This document shows positions 16,721 to 26,752 of a stretch of 64,000 nucleotides of DNA, piece after piece. How positions within the stretch are numbered: the first letter of the stretch is position 1; each line of letters opens with the position of its first letter. Position numbers and translations under genes: made by a program. The DNA lies in NCBI RefSeq assembly GCF_001514495.1, contig NZ_BCNM01000030.1, positions 1-64,000 on the forward strand, given 5' to 3'. Below the pieces are notes generated by a model. That model did not search any database, was not told the DNA's origin, and saw only the letters and a program-made list of their open reading frames with translations. Source of the DNA: Paenibacillus pabuli NBRC 13638 (GTDB lineage Bacteria; Bacillota; Bacilli; Paenibacillales; Paenibacillaceae).

Positions 16721-18361
16721 TTATACAGGCAGAGTTTCCCGGTATTCTTGTGGAGTAACATCATAGAATTTCTTGAATACACGGATGAAATAGGCAGTAT
16801 TGTTGTAACCGACCAGCTCGGCGATCTCAAAAACTTTGGTTGTGGATGTACGTAAATAATATGCTGCTTTTTCCATTCTTAATCGATAGACATAGGCAGT
16901 AAGTGCTTCTCCGGTCTCCGCTTTATACACCTTGGACAAGTATACCGGATGCAGATGCACATGGTCGGCAATTGCAGGCAGAGATACGTCTGATGCCAAA
17001 TGCAGATCCACAAAACTTTTAACGCTGCGAACAATGGTGCTGTGGTTGTCCTTCAGCTCTTGATCAGCGTCATCGCGTATGTAATGGAGCGTACGGGTGG
17101 ACCATTCCTGCAGCTGCTGTGTGGTAGAGTAGTTGGGCGCCTGGAAGTAGCGATAGGCTTCCATCGGCAGTACAGAAGAGATCTGCTTGCCGTTTTTATG
17201 AATGATGTAAGCAAACGCACCAGCCAATGCATAATACACCTCAATCGTTGACTCAGCGATATCATGCTGCTCGCCTGAATGCAGGAGTTCCTCAAAAATA
17301 ATTTCGATTTTTTGCTCAACATCCTCAAAACGTCCTGCTTCCAACAGGCTTATTAATGTTGGCGGCTTGTATAGGGATCTGATGGCAGGAAGAGGATGGA
17401 TATCAGTTTCATCTGAAGCTGTCACAAACAGACCCTGAGTCTGTCCCATCCGTTTCCGCATAGACATAACCACGCGTTCATAAATCTCTTCTATTTCATA
17501 GGGGAATTTCCCCCAGTTGGACACGGAAATGGAGATTGCACCCTTCAAATACGATTGCACATTCGTTTGAATCTGGGCGGCATAATGCTCAAGCAACGTT
17601 TGAGGCTTCTCGTCCTTCTTAAGGCTCATCTTGCTTGCAGGCTTCATCGTGACCAGGACAACAATGTAATCATGAACATCCCGCGTGTGCCAAATATGAA
17701 AATGACCCTGCATAACTTCGCTAATAATATTGCAAATGGCATATTCCATCAAAGCAAGATCGCTTTGTGCCATCTCGGATAAATGCTCCTCCATGCGAAT
17801 GACCAGCATGCCCAGATCCTCCCCGACGGAATAGGGCAGCTCCAGCAGATCTAGCTTCTCTGCAAGCGTCTTCTGATCATAGATTTTGCCTGTCAGCAGC
17901 TCATGCAGCATGGTGGATCTCAGCAATGGCAGATTATCCTGAAAGACATGCAGGGCCCTTTGATAAGAAGCAGCATTTTCCCATTTTTCCTTGATTCGGT
18001 TGACGACACGCTGCACCGATTCGATGAGATCTTCATCGCTAACGGGCTTCAGCAAATAATCAAAACTTTCCTGAGCAATCGCCTGCTTCGCATATTCAAA
18101 GTCAGCGTAACCAGATAACAGAATAGTTTGCACATGCGGCCACCTTTCGTGGATCGCTGTAATAAGTGCAATACCTGACATCTCGGGCATGCGTATATCT
18201 GTAATTACAATGTCAATGTCGTGATTTTCCATGATTTCGAGCGCCACCGCTCCGGATAATGCTTCATGGACGGAGCCGATCCCGCAGCTTTCCCACGGAA
18301 TCGTTTCGGCTAGCGTCTCTACAACTGAACGTTCATCATCCACAAGCAATAATTGCAGCAA
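16721..18361 (-). CDS. YesN-type response regulator with AraC DNA-binding domain
   Basis: 546-residue regulator. Receiver domain (1-125) with LLLVDDERSV, phosphoacceptor in IVITDIRMPEMSG and the lysine in FDYLLKPV; a long helical linker; and a C-terminal AraC domain (about 440-546) with two HTHs, SLPAIADHVHLHPVYLSKVY and FEIAELVGYNNTAYFIRVFKK split across helices, ending TPQEYRE. Start TTG 18361, with GGTGA upstream and 10 bp after the kinase stop. It is expected to act with the adjacent YesM-type kinase to switch on the flanking binding-protein, permease and glycanase genes. Confidence 0.93.
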   Translation of the reverse strand: MLQLLLVDDERSVVETLAETIPWESCGIGSVHEALSGAVALEIMENHDIDIVITDIRMPEMSGIALITAIHERWPHVQTILLSGYADFEYAKQAIAQESFDYLLKPVSDEDLIESVQRVVNRIKEKWENAASYQRALHVFQDNLPLLRSTMLHELLTGKIYDQKTLAEKLDLLELPYSVGEDLGMLVIRMEEHLSEMAQSDLALMEYAICNIISEVMQGHFHIWHTRDVHDYIVVLVTMKPASKMSLKKDEKPQTLLEHYAAQIQTNVQSYLKGAISISVSNWGKFPYEIEEIYERVVMSMRKRMGQTQGLFVTASDETDIHPLPAIRSLYKPPTLISLLEAGRFEDVEQKIEIIFEELLHSGEQHDIAESTIEVYYALAGAFAYIIHKNGKQISSVLPMEAYRYFQAPNYSTTQQLQEWSTRTLHYIRDDADQELKDNHSTIVRSVKSFVDLHLASDVSLPAIADHVHLHPVYLSKVYKAETGEALTAYVYRLRMEKAAYYLRTSTTKVFEIAELVGYNNTAYFIRVFKKFYDVTPQEYRETLPV

Positions 18362-18371
18362 GGTAGTTCAC

Positions 18372-20081
18372 CTACTTATCTGTATTCTCGTGCCATATGA
18401 TATTGACTTTAACGCCACCTAATGAAGAGTGATCATAGACCAGTCCTGCTGCCTCACCATACATAAAGGACAATCGCTGATGGACATTCCATGTGCCGCA
18501 GCCCATATCCTCGTCGAGCGGTTTAAGCAGATCCGATTTCAGTTGATCCAACTGTTCGTCAGACATGCCAAGTCCACTGTCTTCCACGGTAATGGTATAC
18601 TCATCGTCCTTGCAGTCGGCATAGATCCTGATCTCGCCATCCTCGGACCGGGGCTCAAGACCATGAATTATAGCGTTTTCAATGATGGGCTGAAGGGTCA
18701 ATCTGGGCACTGTTTTATCTAAAATAGCATGGGGTACGTCAATTGTAAAATGCATTCGCTCCAGTCTGAGAGACTGAATCTCCAGATAATTTTTGACCAT
18801 GGTCAATTCTTCACGAATGGTTGCGAGATCTTTTTCAGACCTGGTTATGTACCGATAATATTCCCCCAGATTGAGTGCCATGGCAACTACAGCTTTTTCA
18901 TTTTTCATTCTCGCCATATTTTTAATATAAAACAGGCAGTTATACAAGAAATGCGGATTGATCTGGGATTGTAGCTGTTTCAGTGTAGCTTCTCTACTTC
19001 TTAATTTCTCCTCGTATACATTTTCAATCAGCTCTTGAATTCGCTGCGCCATGATGTTAAAACGGGCAAACAGGAGGCTGAATTCATTGCGGGCCGTGTA
19101 ATTCAGACGAACGGAAAAGTCCCCGGTGGATAAGCGATTTGTTCCTCTCACAAGTTGGAGAAGAGGGAGCTGCACACTCCGATAGAGTGTATACAGAACT
19201 AGAACGCTCATCACAATCAGAACAGCAATGGACGCATAGAAGAGATTTCGACTGCTTGTAATCGGTCCCAGGATTTGCTGCATCGGCACATAATCCACAT
19301 AATACCAGCCGAGGCTTTTGGATTGAATGTACGAGACATAATACTCTGTTTGATTCAGTGTGGTGGTGAACCCTCCATTAGCCAGCAACTTCGTATTTTT
19401 CAGTGAGGACTGGATATCTTTCAGGGTATTCATTCCGGAGCTGTTGCTGATTAAGCCATAATCCGGATGAAACATGAACGGATCACCTTTGTTATTTAGT
19501 TTGTTTTGATTGAGCAGAGATACCAAATGGTGAACCGGAAAACTGATTTTAGTAATTAATTTCGCTTTTGCAGGCTTGTTCATTGCTGTCGTCGGATCCG
19601 TCGTGTGCCAGATAAAATGATTGTCGGCATAGGTCCAGGATTGAGACAACGGTGCTGTAAATTCATTATCCCTGTAAGGAATGTAAGCATAATAATCGGT
19701 TGATATCACTTTTTTCATTCGGGGGAAGTACAGGGTAATGGTCGAATGCCATTTGCTTGCTGCGTTATACAGATTCATCTTCTCCAGAATGGCGCTCCCC
19801 ACTTTGACACGTTCATAAGGAATATCTTTATAGTCCGGGCGCTGATATTCCTGAATGCTGGAATCCTGCCCGATCGACATTCCGTAGAGAGACAACTGGT
19901 AAATATTGGATTCTACAGAATCAGCAAATGTGGACAGATGATTCATGGTGTTATTCTGGATTTCATGTTCAATCACTCGCACACTTTCTCTGTTCGAGTA
20001 GGTGTAGAGGAACAGCACCAGAATAAGCAGCATCACAAATAACAACGTAATTTTGGTAAATACATTCAAACGGCTGAGCAA
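18372..20081 (-). CDS. YesM-type sensor histidine kinase
   Basis: 569-residue membrane kinase. Transmembrane helices at about 10-30 and 275-297 enclose an extracellular sensor (dCACHE-like). HAMP (about 298-350) is followed by the His_kinase domain with QINPHFLYNCLFYIKN and an HATPase domain with VEDSGLGMSDEQ. The last nucleotide-binding box is GCGTWNVHQRL, slightly atypical but with glycines kept. TTG start at 20081 with GGAGG 8 nt upstream. First gene of a minus-strand operon with the YesN-type regulator; divergent from the permeases. Probable sensor of extracellular oligosaccharide, possibly through the binding protein. Confidence 0.93.
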   Translation of the reverse strand: MLSRLNVFTKITLLFVMLLILVLFLYTYSNRESVRVIEHEIQNNTMNHLSTFADSVESNIYQLSLYGMSIGQDSSIQEYQRPDYKDIPYERVKVGSAILEKMNLYNAASKWHSTITLYFPRMKKVISTDYYAYIPYRDNEFTAPLSQSWTYADNHFIWHTTDPTTAMNKPAKAKLITKISFPVHHLVSLLNQNKLNNKGDPFMFHPDYGLISNSSGMNTLKDIQSSLKNTKLLANGGFTTTLNQTEYYVSYIQSKSLGWYYVDYVPMQQILGPITSSRNLFYASIAVLIVMSVLVLYTLYRSVQLPLLQLVRGTNRLSTGDFSVRLNYTARNEFSLLFARFNIMAQRIQELIENVYEEKLRSREATLKQLQSQINPHFLYNCLFYIKNMARMKNEKAVVAMALNLGEYYRYITRSEKDLATIREELTMVKNYLEIQSLRLERMHFTIDVPHAILDKTVPRLTLQPIIENAIIHGLEPRSEDGEIRIYADCKDDEYTITVEDSGLGMSDEQLDQLKSDLLKPLDEDMGCGTWNVHQRLSFMYGEAAGLVYDHSSLGGVKVNIIWHENTDK

Positions 20082-20120
20082 AGTGAAACCTCCTCAATCT
20101 CATTAAAATAGTGATATCGT

Positions 20121-20137
20121 TGTTGCAATATTAGGAT
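20121..20137 (+). promoter_or_regulatory. Candidate YesN-type regulator site upstream of the permease operon
   Basis: TGTTGCAATATTAGGAT, near-identical to 14849-14865. A second ATTGCAAAT lies 21 bp further on, followed by TATAAT at 20162-20167, so an activator repeat next to a -10 box is plausible. Confidence 0.5.
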
Positions 20138-20227
20138 ATAGATTGCAAATTTCGATTGCTATAATTTTAATATACAAGTTCACGATGACTTGTAAAATAC
20201 AAATTTATAGACATGGGGGATGTAGGG

Positions 20228-21178
20228 GTGAAGGAACATACTTTAGAGACGACGCACAAGCGGCGTCCTGCCAGGGTGAAGCAGCGCTGGAACATGCAAA
20301 GGAACTGGACCTTGCATATGATGCTCATTCCGGCTGTATTGCTGGCACTGGTGTTTCAGTACATACCGATGGGTGGCATTGTGATCGCTTTTCAGGATTT
20401 CAAGCCATACCTTGGATTTACAGAGTCTAAATGGGTAGGATGGGATAATTTTAAATATTTGTTTTTATATCCTGATGTAGGTCAAGTGATCTGGAATACA
20501 CTGGTCATTGCTTTTTTCAAAATTGTTGCAGGGCTTCTCGCCCCGTTCCTGTTTGCCATTTTATTAAATGAAGTACGTCTGGTCGCTTTTAAAAGAGTGA
20601 GTCAAACGCTTGTATATCTGCCGCATTTTCTATCTTGGGTTATCCTCGGCGGAATTTTGCTCGACATTCTGTCTCCTCAAGGGGGCATGGTCAACCAGCT
20701 GGTCGTTGCATTTGGAGGGGAACCTATCTTCTTCCTAGGGGATGGAACGTGGTTCCGGATCACACTCATTATCAGTGACGTCTGGAAGGAGTTTGGTTTC
20801 GGAACCATTGTGTTCTTGGCTTCACTATCTGGGATCAATCCTGCGCTTTACGAAGCGGCCGAAGTGGATGGAGCCAATCGGTTCAAGCAGACACTGCATA
20901 TTACGATTCCGGCCTTGATGCCAATTACGATTGTACTTATGACCCTTTCCATCGGCAATATTCTGAATGCCGGCTTTGATCAGGTGTTCAACCTGTATAA
21001 TCCACTCGTTTATGACAAAGGAGACATCATTGATACCTTTGTATATCGACTGGGGATTCTAAACGGGAAAATGAGCTTTGCCACAGCAGTAGGATTGTTT
21101 AAATCGGTTGTCGCTACGATTTTGATTGTCGTATCGTATAGAATGGCTTACAAACTGGCCAATTATCGAGTTTTTTAG
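20228..21178 (+). CDS. Carbohydrate ABC transporter permease (LplB/YtcP group, first subunit)
   Basis: Inner-membrane permease of about 316 aa with six transmembrane helices and the ATPase-contact EAA loop (EAAEVDGANRFKQTLHI). N-terminal MMLIPAVLLALVFQYIPMGG and C-terminal YRMAYKLANYRVF are typical of the LplB subfamily. GTG 20228 is chosen because GGGGGAT lies 7 nt upstream; ATG 20213 lacks a ribosome site. 15 bp before the second permease. Works with the binding protein at 14934 and an ATPase not encoded nearby. Confidence 0.92.
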   Translation: MKEHTLETTHKRRPARVKQRWNMQRNWTLHMMLIPAVLLALVFQYIPMGGIVIAFQDFKPYLGFTESKWVGWDNFKYLFLYPDVGQVIWNTLVIAFFKIVAGLLAPFLFAILLNEVRLVAFKRVSQTLVYLPHFLSWVILGGILLDILSPQGGMVNQLVVAFGGEPIFFLGDGTWFRITLIISDVWKEFGFGTIVFLASLSGINPALYEAAEVDGANRFKQTLHITIPALMPITIVLMTLSIGNILNAGFDQVFNLYNPLVYDKGDIIDTFVYRLGILNGKMSFATAVGLFKSVVATILIVVSYRMAYKLANYRVF

Positions 21179-21193
21179 AGAGGAGAAAAGGGC

Positions 21194-22072
21194 TTGTATT
21201 ATAAAACTAGAGGATATCGAATATTCAGTATAGCTAACTACACGTTTCTTGGCATTTTATCATTGCTCTGCATTTTGCCTATCATTCATATACTAGCCGT
21301 TTCATTCAGCAGTATGGCGCCAGCGTCCTCCAATCTGGTCAGCTTCTGGCCCATTGGCTTTACAACCGACGCTTATGTGAAAACGTTCGGAAATTCAAAC
21401 TTTATTAACTCCCTTCTCGTATCTGTCAAGCGGACTGTAATTGCTACCGTCGTTGGTATGGTCATCATGCTGATCACCGCTTTTCCATTGTCAAAAGAAG
21501 ATATCAGTTTCAAAGGGCGTTCATTGTACACCTGGTTCTTTGTATTTACCATATTGTTCAGCGGTGGATTGATTCCGAGTTATATTCTGATCCAGAAGCT
21601 GGGTTTAATGAATACGATCTGGGCGCTTATTCTGCCGGGAGCCCTGTCGGTATGGAACGTCATACTCATGATGAATTTCTTCCGGGGATTGCCCAAAGAG
21701 CTTGAAGAAGCCGCCTATTTGGATGGAGCAGGCCATATCAAAACATTGATTCTGGTTTACGTTCCATTATCACTTCCAGCAATCGCTACGCTTTCCTTGT
21801 TTACCATGGTATTTCAATGGAATTCCTGGTTCGACGGCATGATCTATATGTCTGATATTAAAAATTACCCACTTGCTTCCCTGCTCCAGACGATCATTGT
21901 TCAGCAGGATCTAAGCAAAATCAATGTGGACCCTTCCATGTTGGAGAATATCTCGCAGCGAACGGTACGCGCAGCACAGATTTTTATCGGTGCACTTCCG
22001 ATCCTGCTTGTCTATCCATTTCTGCAGCGCTTTTTTGTCAAAGGAATCGTTATTGGGGCAGTTAAAGAGTAG
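21194..22072 (+). CDS. Carbohydrate ABC transporter permease (LplC/YtcP group, second subunit)
   Basis: Second permease, 292 aa, six transmembrane helices. EAA loop EEAAYLDGAGHIKTLILVY, and C-terminal FLQRFFVKGIVIGAVKE, a signature of this subfamily. TTG start at 21194 with GAGGAGA upstream. Translationally close to the first permease (15 bp) and 41 bp before the SLH-GH16 gene, so the transporter and the surface glycanase are probably one transcript. Confidence 0.93.
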   Translation: MYYKTRGYRIFSIANYTFLGILSLLCILPIIHILAVSFSSMAPASSNLVSFWPIGFTTDAYVKTFGNSNFINSLLVSVKRTVIATVVGMVIMLITAFPLSKEDISFKGRSLYTWFFVFTILFSGGLIPSYILIQKLGLMNTIWALILPGALSVWNVILMMNFFRGLPKELEEAAYLDGAGHIKTLILVYVPLSLPAIATLSLFTMVFQWNSWFDGMIYMSDIKNYPLASLLQTIIVQQDLSKINVDPSMLENISQRTVRAAQIFIGALPILLVYPFLQRFFVKGIVIGAVKE

Positions 22073-22113
22073 AACAGCAAGACACTATCAACAGAGCTGA
22101 GGGAGGATGTAAG

Positions 22114-25100
22114 ATGAGAAGAGGACTAGCTAGTATGGTTGCTGGGTGTTTAGTGGCTTCACTGGTTTTGCCAGCATTCGCTGGCGCAGAACGTTTACAG
22201 GGAGAAGAGGAAAAGGGGAACTTGCAGGCGAAAAGCCTGCAAGCCTCTGTTCCGTATGAAGACCTGACGGGACACTGGTCACAGTCTGCTGTCCTGCGGA
22301 TGCAAGAATTGGCTTTACTTCAAGGCTACACAGACGGTACGTTTAAGCCAAATCAGGTAATTAGCCGGGCTGAATTTGTTTCGATTCTGGATCGGGTTTT
22401 TGGCTTCTCCGGTGGACCGTCCAATTCATTTGCAGACATGGTAACAGGAGCGTGGTACTATGACGCGTTAATCCGTGCAAACGCTTCCGGGATTATACAG
22501 GGAACAGATTCTGAACATCTGTCTCCTGATGAGCCGATAACCCGACAGGATGCAGCGGTCATGGTGGATCGTGCATTCCAGCTTTCAACGGGTACCGAAA
22601 AGGAAAGCGAACTGTTGAAGTTTCATGATGCAGGCAGTGTTTCCAGTTACGCAAAGAAAGCGCTTACTTATTTGGCGAGTGAACATATTGTAAAAGGATA
22701 TCAAGGACAATTGAATCCCAAATCCCCAATCACACGAGCCGAGACGGCTGGCTTATTGTCTGCCATGATTGCGGACGTCAAAAGCTCCCCGGGTACACAT
22801 GAATCTCGGGTCGAGGGCAACTTGATTGTGCGAACGTCCAATATGACGTTGAAAAACACAATCGTGAACGGAAACTTGCTGCTTGCTGAGGGAATTGGGG
22901 AGGGTTCCGTTGTGCTTCAAGGGGTGACGGTTACCGGGTCTGTCATCGTTAAAGGGGGAGGCAGTCATTCGATTGAGATCAGCAACTCCAAGCTGAACCG
23001 AATCGTTATTGACAAACGCGGAGAACCCGTCAGAATCGCCGTTGCGGAAGGAAGCAGCATACAGGAGATGACCGTAAAACAGAAAGCGATCATAGAACTA
23101 TCAGCAAATAGCTTGATCGATACCCTGACCGTTCTTCAGCAAGCGCATCAGACCCGAATCGACACGAAGGGCAAGATTAAAAATCTAAGTGTGGATGCGA
23201 ATGATGTAGTGATCAATGGGGAGAAAGTAAAATCAGGATGGCGTGCATCCCTGACGGGTGAAACGGAACAACCCGCTTCGTCTCAGCCTGGCAATTCAAC
23301 GAATGCCGGAAATACCCCAACGCAATCTGCGCCAGGTGGGCAAACGCCTACGACACCATCGACGCCAAGCAATCCGTCAGATGAAAAGCCGATTCCTGCA
23401 ACAACGATACCCCATGACCAATGGGATCTTGTCTGGAATGATGAATTCAATGGGGCGGAAATTGATTCTTCCAAATGGACGGTGCAGGATACGGGACTGG
23501 TCTATAACAATGAGTTGCAATATTACAGCCCGGATAATACACGCATTGTAAAGGATCAGAATCGAAGCGTGCTGCAAATTGAAGCTAAACGCGATCAGAA
23601 AGACGGGAAAGATTACACCTCCGGTAAAATGATTTCCATGGGAAAAGGCGACTGGACATACGGTAAGGTGGTTGTTCGTGCGAAGCTTCCTGTAGAAAAG
23701 GGCATGTGGCCAGCCATATGGATGATGCCGACAGATGAAGCGCATTATGGAGGATGGCCTGCGTCTGGAGAAATTGACATTATGGAGTTAATCGGTGGGA
23801 AAGAGAGCAGCAATAAGGTATATAGCACATTGCATTATGACGCTGTGAAACCGGATGGTTCTCATGGACACAATCAGGGCAGTATGACGCTTCCGGAAGG
23901 AGAATCCTTCGCTGACGATTATCATGATTTCCAGGTAGAATGGCTTCCGGGCATGATTCGTTTCTATGTGGATGGCAAGCTGCATCATGAAGTGACCAAC
24001 TGGCAGACAAAGGCTGCGGGTCAGCCGGAATATTATACGTTTCCTGCACCATTTGATCGTCCATTTTATCTGATTCTGAATTTGGCAGTTGGAGGAGACT
24101 GGCCGGGATCCCCGGAAAGCAATTTTACGTCAGAAACGATGAATGTTGATTTTGTACGCGTCTACTCATACAAAAATTTAAGTCAATGGCCTGATGTAAC
24201 CACAAATCCAATTGAGCCAGAATCACTGCGTAAACCACAAGCCGATGGAAATCAGATCTATAATGATCAGTTTACGGAAGGTTCTGCTTCCAACGGTGTT
24301 CCTCTTCAATGGCAGTTCATTACAAACGCCGGAGGAGCCGGTGAGGTCACCGTTGTTGAGGATGAGCAGAAAGGGAAAGCGGCGAAGGTAAGCATTGCGC
24401 AAGCCGGAACTGAGAATTATTCGGTTCAGCTCACACAGATGCCGATTTACGTCAAGAAAAACAAAAAATACAAGATACAGTTTGACGCCAAAGCATCGGC
24501 TGACCGTACGATCCGTTCCAAAGTGACCCAATTTGAAAAAAGCTGGACGAATTATTCCGGTGAACATTCCTTTGACCTGACGACAGATTGGAAATCGTAC
24601 GAATATACATTCAACATGCGGGATGGCTCCGATAATAATACCAGATTCGAGTTTAATTTAGGAATGAATGACAAAACCGTTCTGCTTGCCAATGCTCGAC
24701 TGATTGAGATCGGTGAAGCCGATCCGTTGATTGCAGAGCGTAAAGCACTGCCTGATGGCAATTTCATCTTCAATGGAACGTTTGATCAAGGCAAGGAACG
24801 TTTGGGATTCTGGTCCAGCAGCATTCAGGAAAGTGCTGCAGCCAAAATCAGTGTAAATAACTTCTCGAAATTCCCGATTATGGAGCGTCAATTGGTTGTT
24901 GATGTGACACAAACGAGTGGTGAGCCTGAGCAGGTTATGGTAACCCAGCCGGATATGAAGCTTGAAGCGAATACAACATACGGTTTCTCCTTTGATGCTA
25001 AGGCTGACACCCCACGGAGCATGAACTTGGATCTGATCAGCGCTGATGGACATTCTGTTCAGGTTCATCAGGGCCAGAATCTTCAGCTTGGACAGGAGAT

Positions 25101-26568
25101 GAAGACGTATACCGGAGAAATCATGATTGGCGAGGGATTGTCCACCGTGAATGCCGAGCTTAGGCTTTTGTTCGGAAGCTCCCAAGGCACAGTTTATGTA
25201 GACAATGTTCGTCTGATGAAACGCGGCAAACCTGTATCGGTCAATGGCTACGCCCACGTGCCTGCAACCGAAGCCTGGAACATGCAAGGCTTGCAGTTGG
25301 AGAACTCCGATGAAGGAGGCAAACATGTCAGTTACATGGATAAAGGAGACCTGCTGCAATACAAGATCGATGTAGCTAATGATGGCGTTTACGCCCTGTC
25401 TGCCCGAATGGCCAGTGGAAAAAGCGATTCGAGCGTTCGTTTCAGCATCAAAGACGAACAAGGCACAATGGTTGCACAATCGGATCTCAATCTCGGGGAT
25501 ACAGGTGGTTGGCAGACCTACAAAACAGTATACTTCCCGGCAGTTTCCTTGGCGGCAGAAAAGCCATATTATATTGATTTTGAAGGAGAAAATTATAATA
25601 CTCGCTGGGTGGATATTTCACAGAATAAAGTTCAAAATGGAGAACTTGCAGCAGACGGTAATCATTGGGATCTGATCCCGAATGTTCTGACAGCAACATA
25701 TGCAGAGAATGCCGGCATGACGATTGAATTGCCGGACACCAACACGAATTGGTGGGATGCCTTGCTGCAACAAAGCCAAATCGGTCTTGAGGCAGGCAAA
25801 ACGTATCGGCTTACATTTGAAGCATCGGCATCCAGTCCCAAAAAAATGCAAGCCGTTGTGTCGCAAAGCTCAGGAGAGTTCAAAAAGTATATGGATCAGG
25901 AAGTAGAGCTAACGGATAGCAAACAGCAGTATGCTTTTACATTTACCATGGAGGATACCCCGGATGCCGGAGCGGTGCTTGCATTTGGCTTGGGTTCTCC
26001 GGTATCCACTGGCCCGCATACAGTGTCCGTCCAAAATGTGTTGTTATTTGAGGTCAATCCGACTGCAGACCAAGGAGGACAGCCCGCTCATGTGAATCTG
26101 ATTCCGAATGGGGATTTCTCCAAAGGAAGTGAAGGTTGGTTTACGTATGCAGACGGGGACTCCAAAAACCTGGAGATGAACGTCAGCAATCAGCAGCTTC
26201 AGGCGAAAATCGGGGACGCAGGACAAAATCCATGGGACCGTCAAGTCATCAACGAAGGTTTTGGCATTCAGCAAGGCTTCAAATACAAGCTGACATTTAA
26301 GGCCAAATCCGATAAGGCGCGAAAATTAAGCCTGGGCATCGGATGGGTTGACGCAGCAGCGAATTATGAATGGCATGGTTTCTATGGCCAAAGGGTGGAT
26401 CTGACCAACGAAGAACAAGCGTTTACCTTCACATTTGAGGCAGCAGAAGAAAGCTATCCAAATACGCGAATTTCATTTGACATGGGCAACATTTCAGGTG
26501 CAGAGGATGGGGATACAACCATCACATTGTCTGACGTAAGCTTGATCAATATGGGTCCTGTTCAATAG
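22114..26568 (+). CDS. SLH-anchored multidomain GH16 beta-1,3-glucanase (laminarinase type)
   Basis: 1484-residue cell-surface enzyme. Signal peptide (1-25); three SLH domains at about 46-98, 107-160 and 168-216 that bind secondary wall polymer; a beta-helix-like stretch (226-375) common in Paenibacillus S-layer proteins; a Pro/Thr/Ser linker (378-432); GH16 catalytic domain (435-690) with GEIDIMEL placing nucleophile Glu553 and acid/base Glu558; then repeated carbohydrate-binding modules: CBM4/9-like at about 710-870 and 885-1040, a CBM6-like segment at 1045-1165, and two more CBM4/9-like units at 1175-1315 and 1325-1484. The motif and GELDIMELIGG-like context favour beta-1,3-glucanase over lichenase. 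GGGAGGATG precedes the start. Last gene of the permease operon. Confidence 0.93.
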   Translation: MRRGLASMVAGCLVASLVLPAFAGAERLQGEEEKGNLQAKSLQASVPYEDLTGHWSQSAVLRMQELALLQGYTDGTFKPNQVISRAEFVSILDRVFGFSGGPSNSFADMVTGAWYYDALIRANASGIIQGTDSEHLSPDEPITRQDAAVMVDRAFQLSTGTEKESELLKFHDAGSVSSYAKKALTYLASEHIVKGYQGQLNPKSPITRAETAGLLSAMIADVKSSPGTHESRVEGNLIVRTSNMTLKNTIVNGNLLLAEGIGEGSVVLQGVTVTGSVIVKGGGSHSIEISNSKLNRIVIDKRGEPVRIAVAEGSSIQEMTVKQKAIIELSANSLIDTLTVLQQAHQTRIDTKGKIKNLSVDANDVVINGEKVKSGWRASLTGETEQPASSQPGNSTNAGNTPTQSAPGGQTPTTPSTPSNPSDEKPIPATTIPHDQWDLVWNDEFNGAEIDSSKWTVQDTGLVYNNELQYYSPDNTRIVKDQNRSVLQIEAKRDQKDGKDYTSGKMISMGKGDWTYGKVVVRAKLPVEKGMWPAIWMMPTDEAHYGGWPASGEIDIMELIGGKESSNKVYSTLHYDAVKPDGSHGHNQGSMTLPEGESFADDYHDFQVEWLPGMIRFYVDGKLHHEVTNWQTKAAGQPEYYTFPAPFDRPFYLILNLAVGGDWPGSPESNFTSETMNVDFVRVYSYKNLSQWPDVTTNPIEPESLRKPQADGNQIYNDQFTEGSASNGVPLQWQFITNAGGAGEVTVVEDEQKGKAAKVSIAQAGTENYSVQLTQMPIYVKKNKKYKIQFDAKASADRTIRSKVTQFEKSWTNYSGEHSFDLTTDWKSYEYTFNMRDGSDNNTRFEFNLGMNDKTVLLANARLIEIGEADPLIAERKALPDGNFIFNGTFDQGKERLGFWSSSIQESAAAKISVNNFSKFPIMERQLVVDVTQTSGEPEQVMVTQPDMKLEANTTYGFSFDAKADTPRSMNLDLISADGHSVQVHQGQNLQLGQEMKTYTGEIMIGEGLSTVNAELRLLFGSSQGTVYVDNVRLMKRGKPVSVNGYAHVPATEAWNMQGLQLENSDEGGKHVSYMDKGDLLQYKIDVANDGVYALSARMASGKSDSSVRFSIKDEQGTMVAQSDLNLGDTGGWQTYKTVYFPAVSLAAEKPYYIDFEGENYNTRWVDISQNKVQNGELAADGNHWDLIPNVLTATYAENAGMTIELPDTNTNWWDALLQQSQIGLEAGKTYRLTFEASASSPKKMQAVVSQSSGEFKKYMDQEVELTDSKQQYAFTFTMEDTPDAGAVLAFGLGSPVSTGPHTVSVQNVLLFEVNPTADQGGQPAHVNLIPNGDFSKGSEGWFTYADGDSKNLEMNVSNQQLQAKIGDAGQNPWDRQVINEGFGIQQGFKYKLTFKAKSDKARKLSLGIGWVDAAANYEWHGFYGQRVDLTNEEQAFTFTFEAAEESYPNTRISFDMGNISGAEDGDTTITLSDVSLINMGPVQ

Positions 26569-26603
26569 CTGAAAACTAATTTTGAGTCACACCTATTATT
26601 TAT

Positions 26604-26632
26604 TTGACAACGATTACATGATTCGTTACAAT
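26604..26632 (+). promoter_or_regulatory. Sigma-A promoter of the licT operon
   Basis: TTGACA (26604-26609), 17-bp spacer, TACAAT (26627-26632), 13 bp before the antiterminator target sequence. Confidence 0.8.
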
Positions 26633-26644
26633 ACAGGTAAATAC

Positions 26645-26730
26645 GGAGTGTCACTGATTCGATCAGGCACCACCTCAGTCTCCATTTCACAAGTGTATAC
26701 TTGTGTTTGAAGACTATGGTGGTGCTTTTC
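26645..26730 (+). terminator. RAT antiterminator site overlapping a terminator, upstream of licT
   Basis: The 30-nt sequence at 26645-26674 (starting GGAGTGTCACTGATTCG, ending CAGGCACCACC) matches ribonucleic antiterminator targets of the LicT/SacY family. Its last 8 nt, gcaccacc (26667-26674), also pair with ggtggtgc (26718-26725) to make a terminator with TTTT, with an inner hairpin cacaagt / acttgtg. Binding of LicT to the RAT would prevent the terminator. Confidence 0.88.
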
Positions 26731-26752
26731 TCATATAGGGGGTGAAGGCAGC

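Noticed and set aside
24658-25479. 273-residue reading frame on the minus strand inside the SLH-GH16 gene
   Set aside because: Antisense shadow of a strongly supported gene; no domain pattern and no ribosome site.
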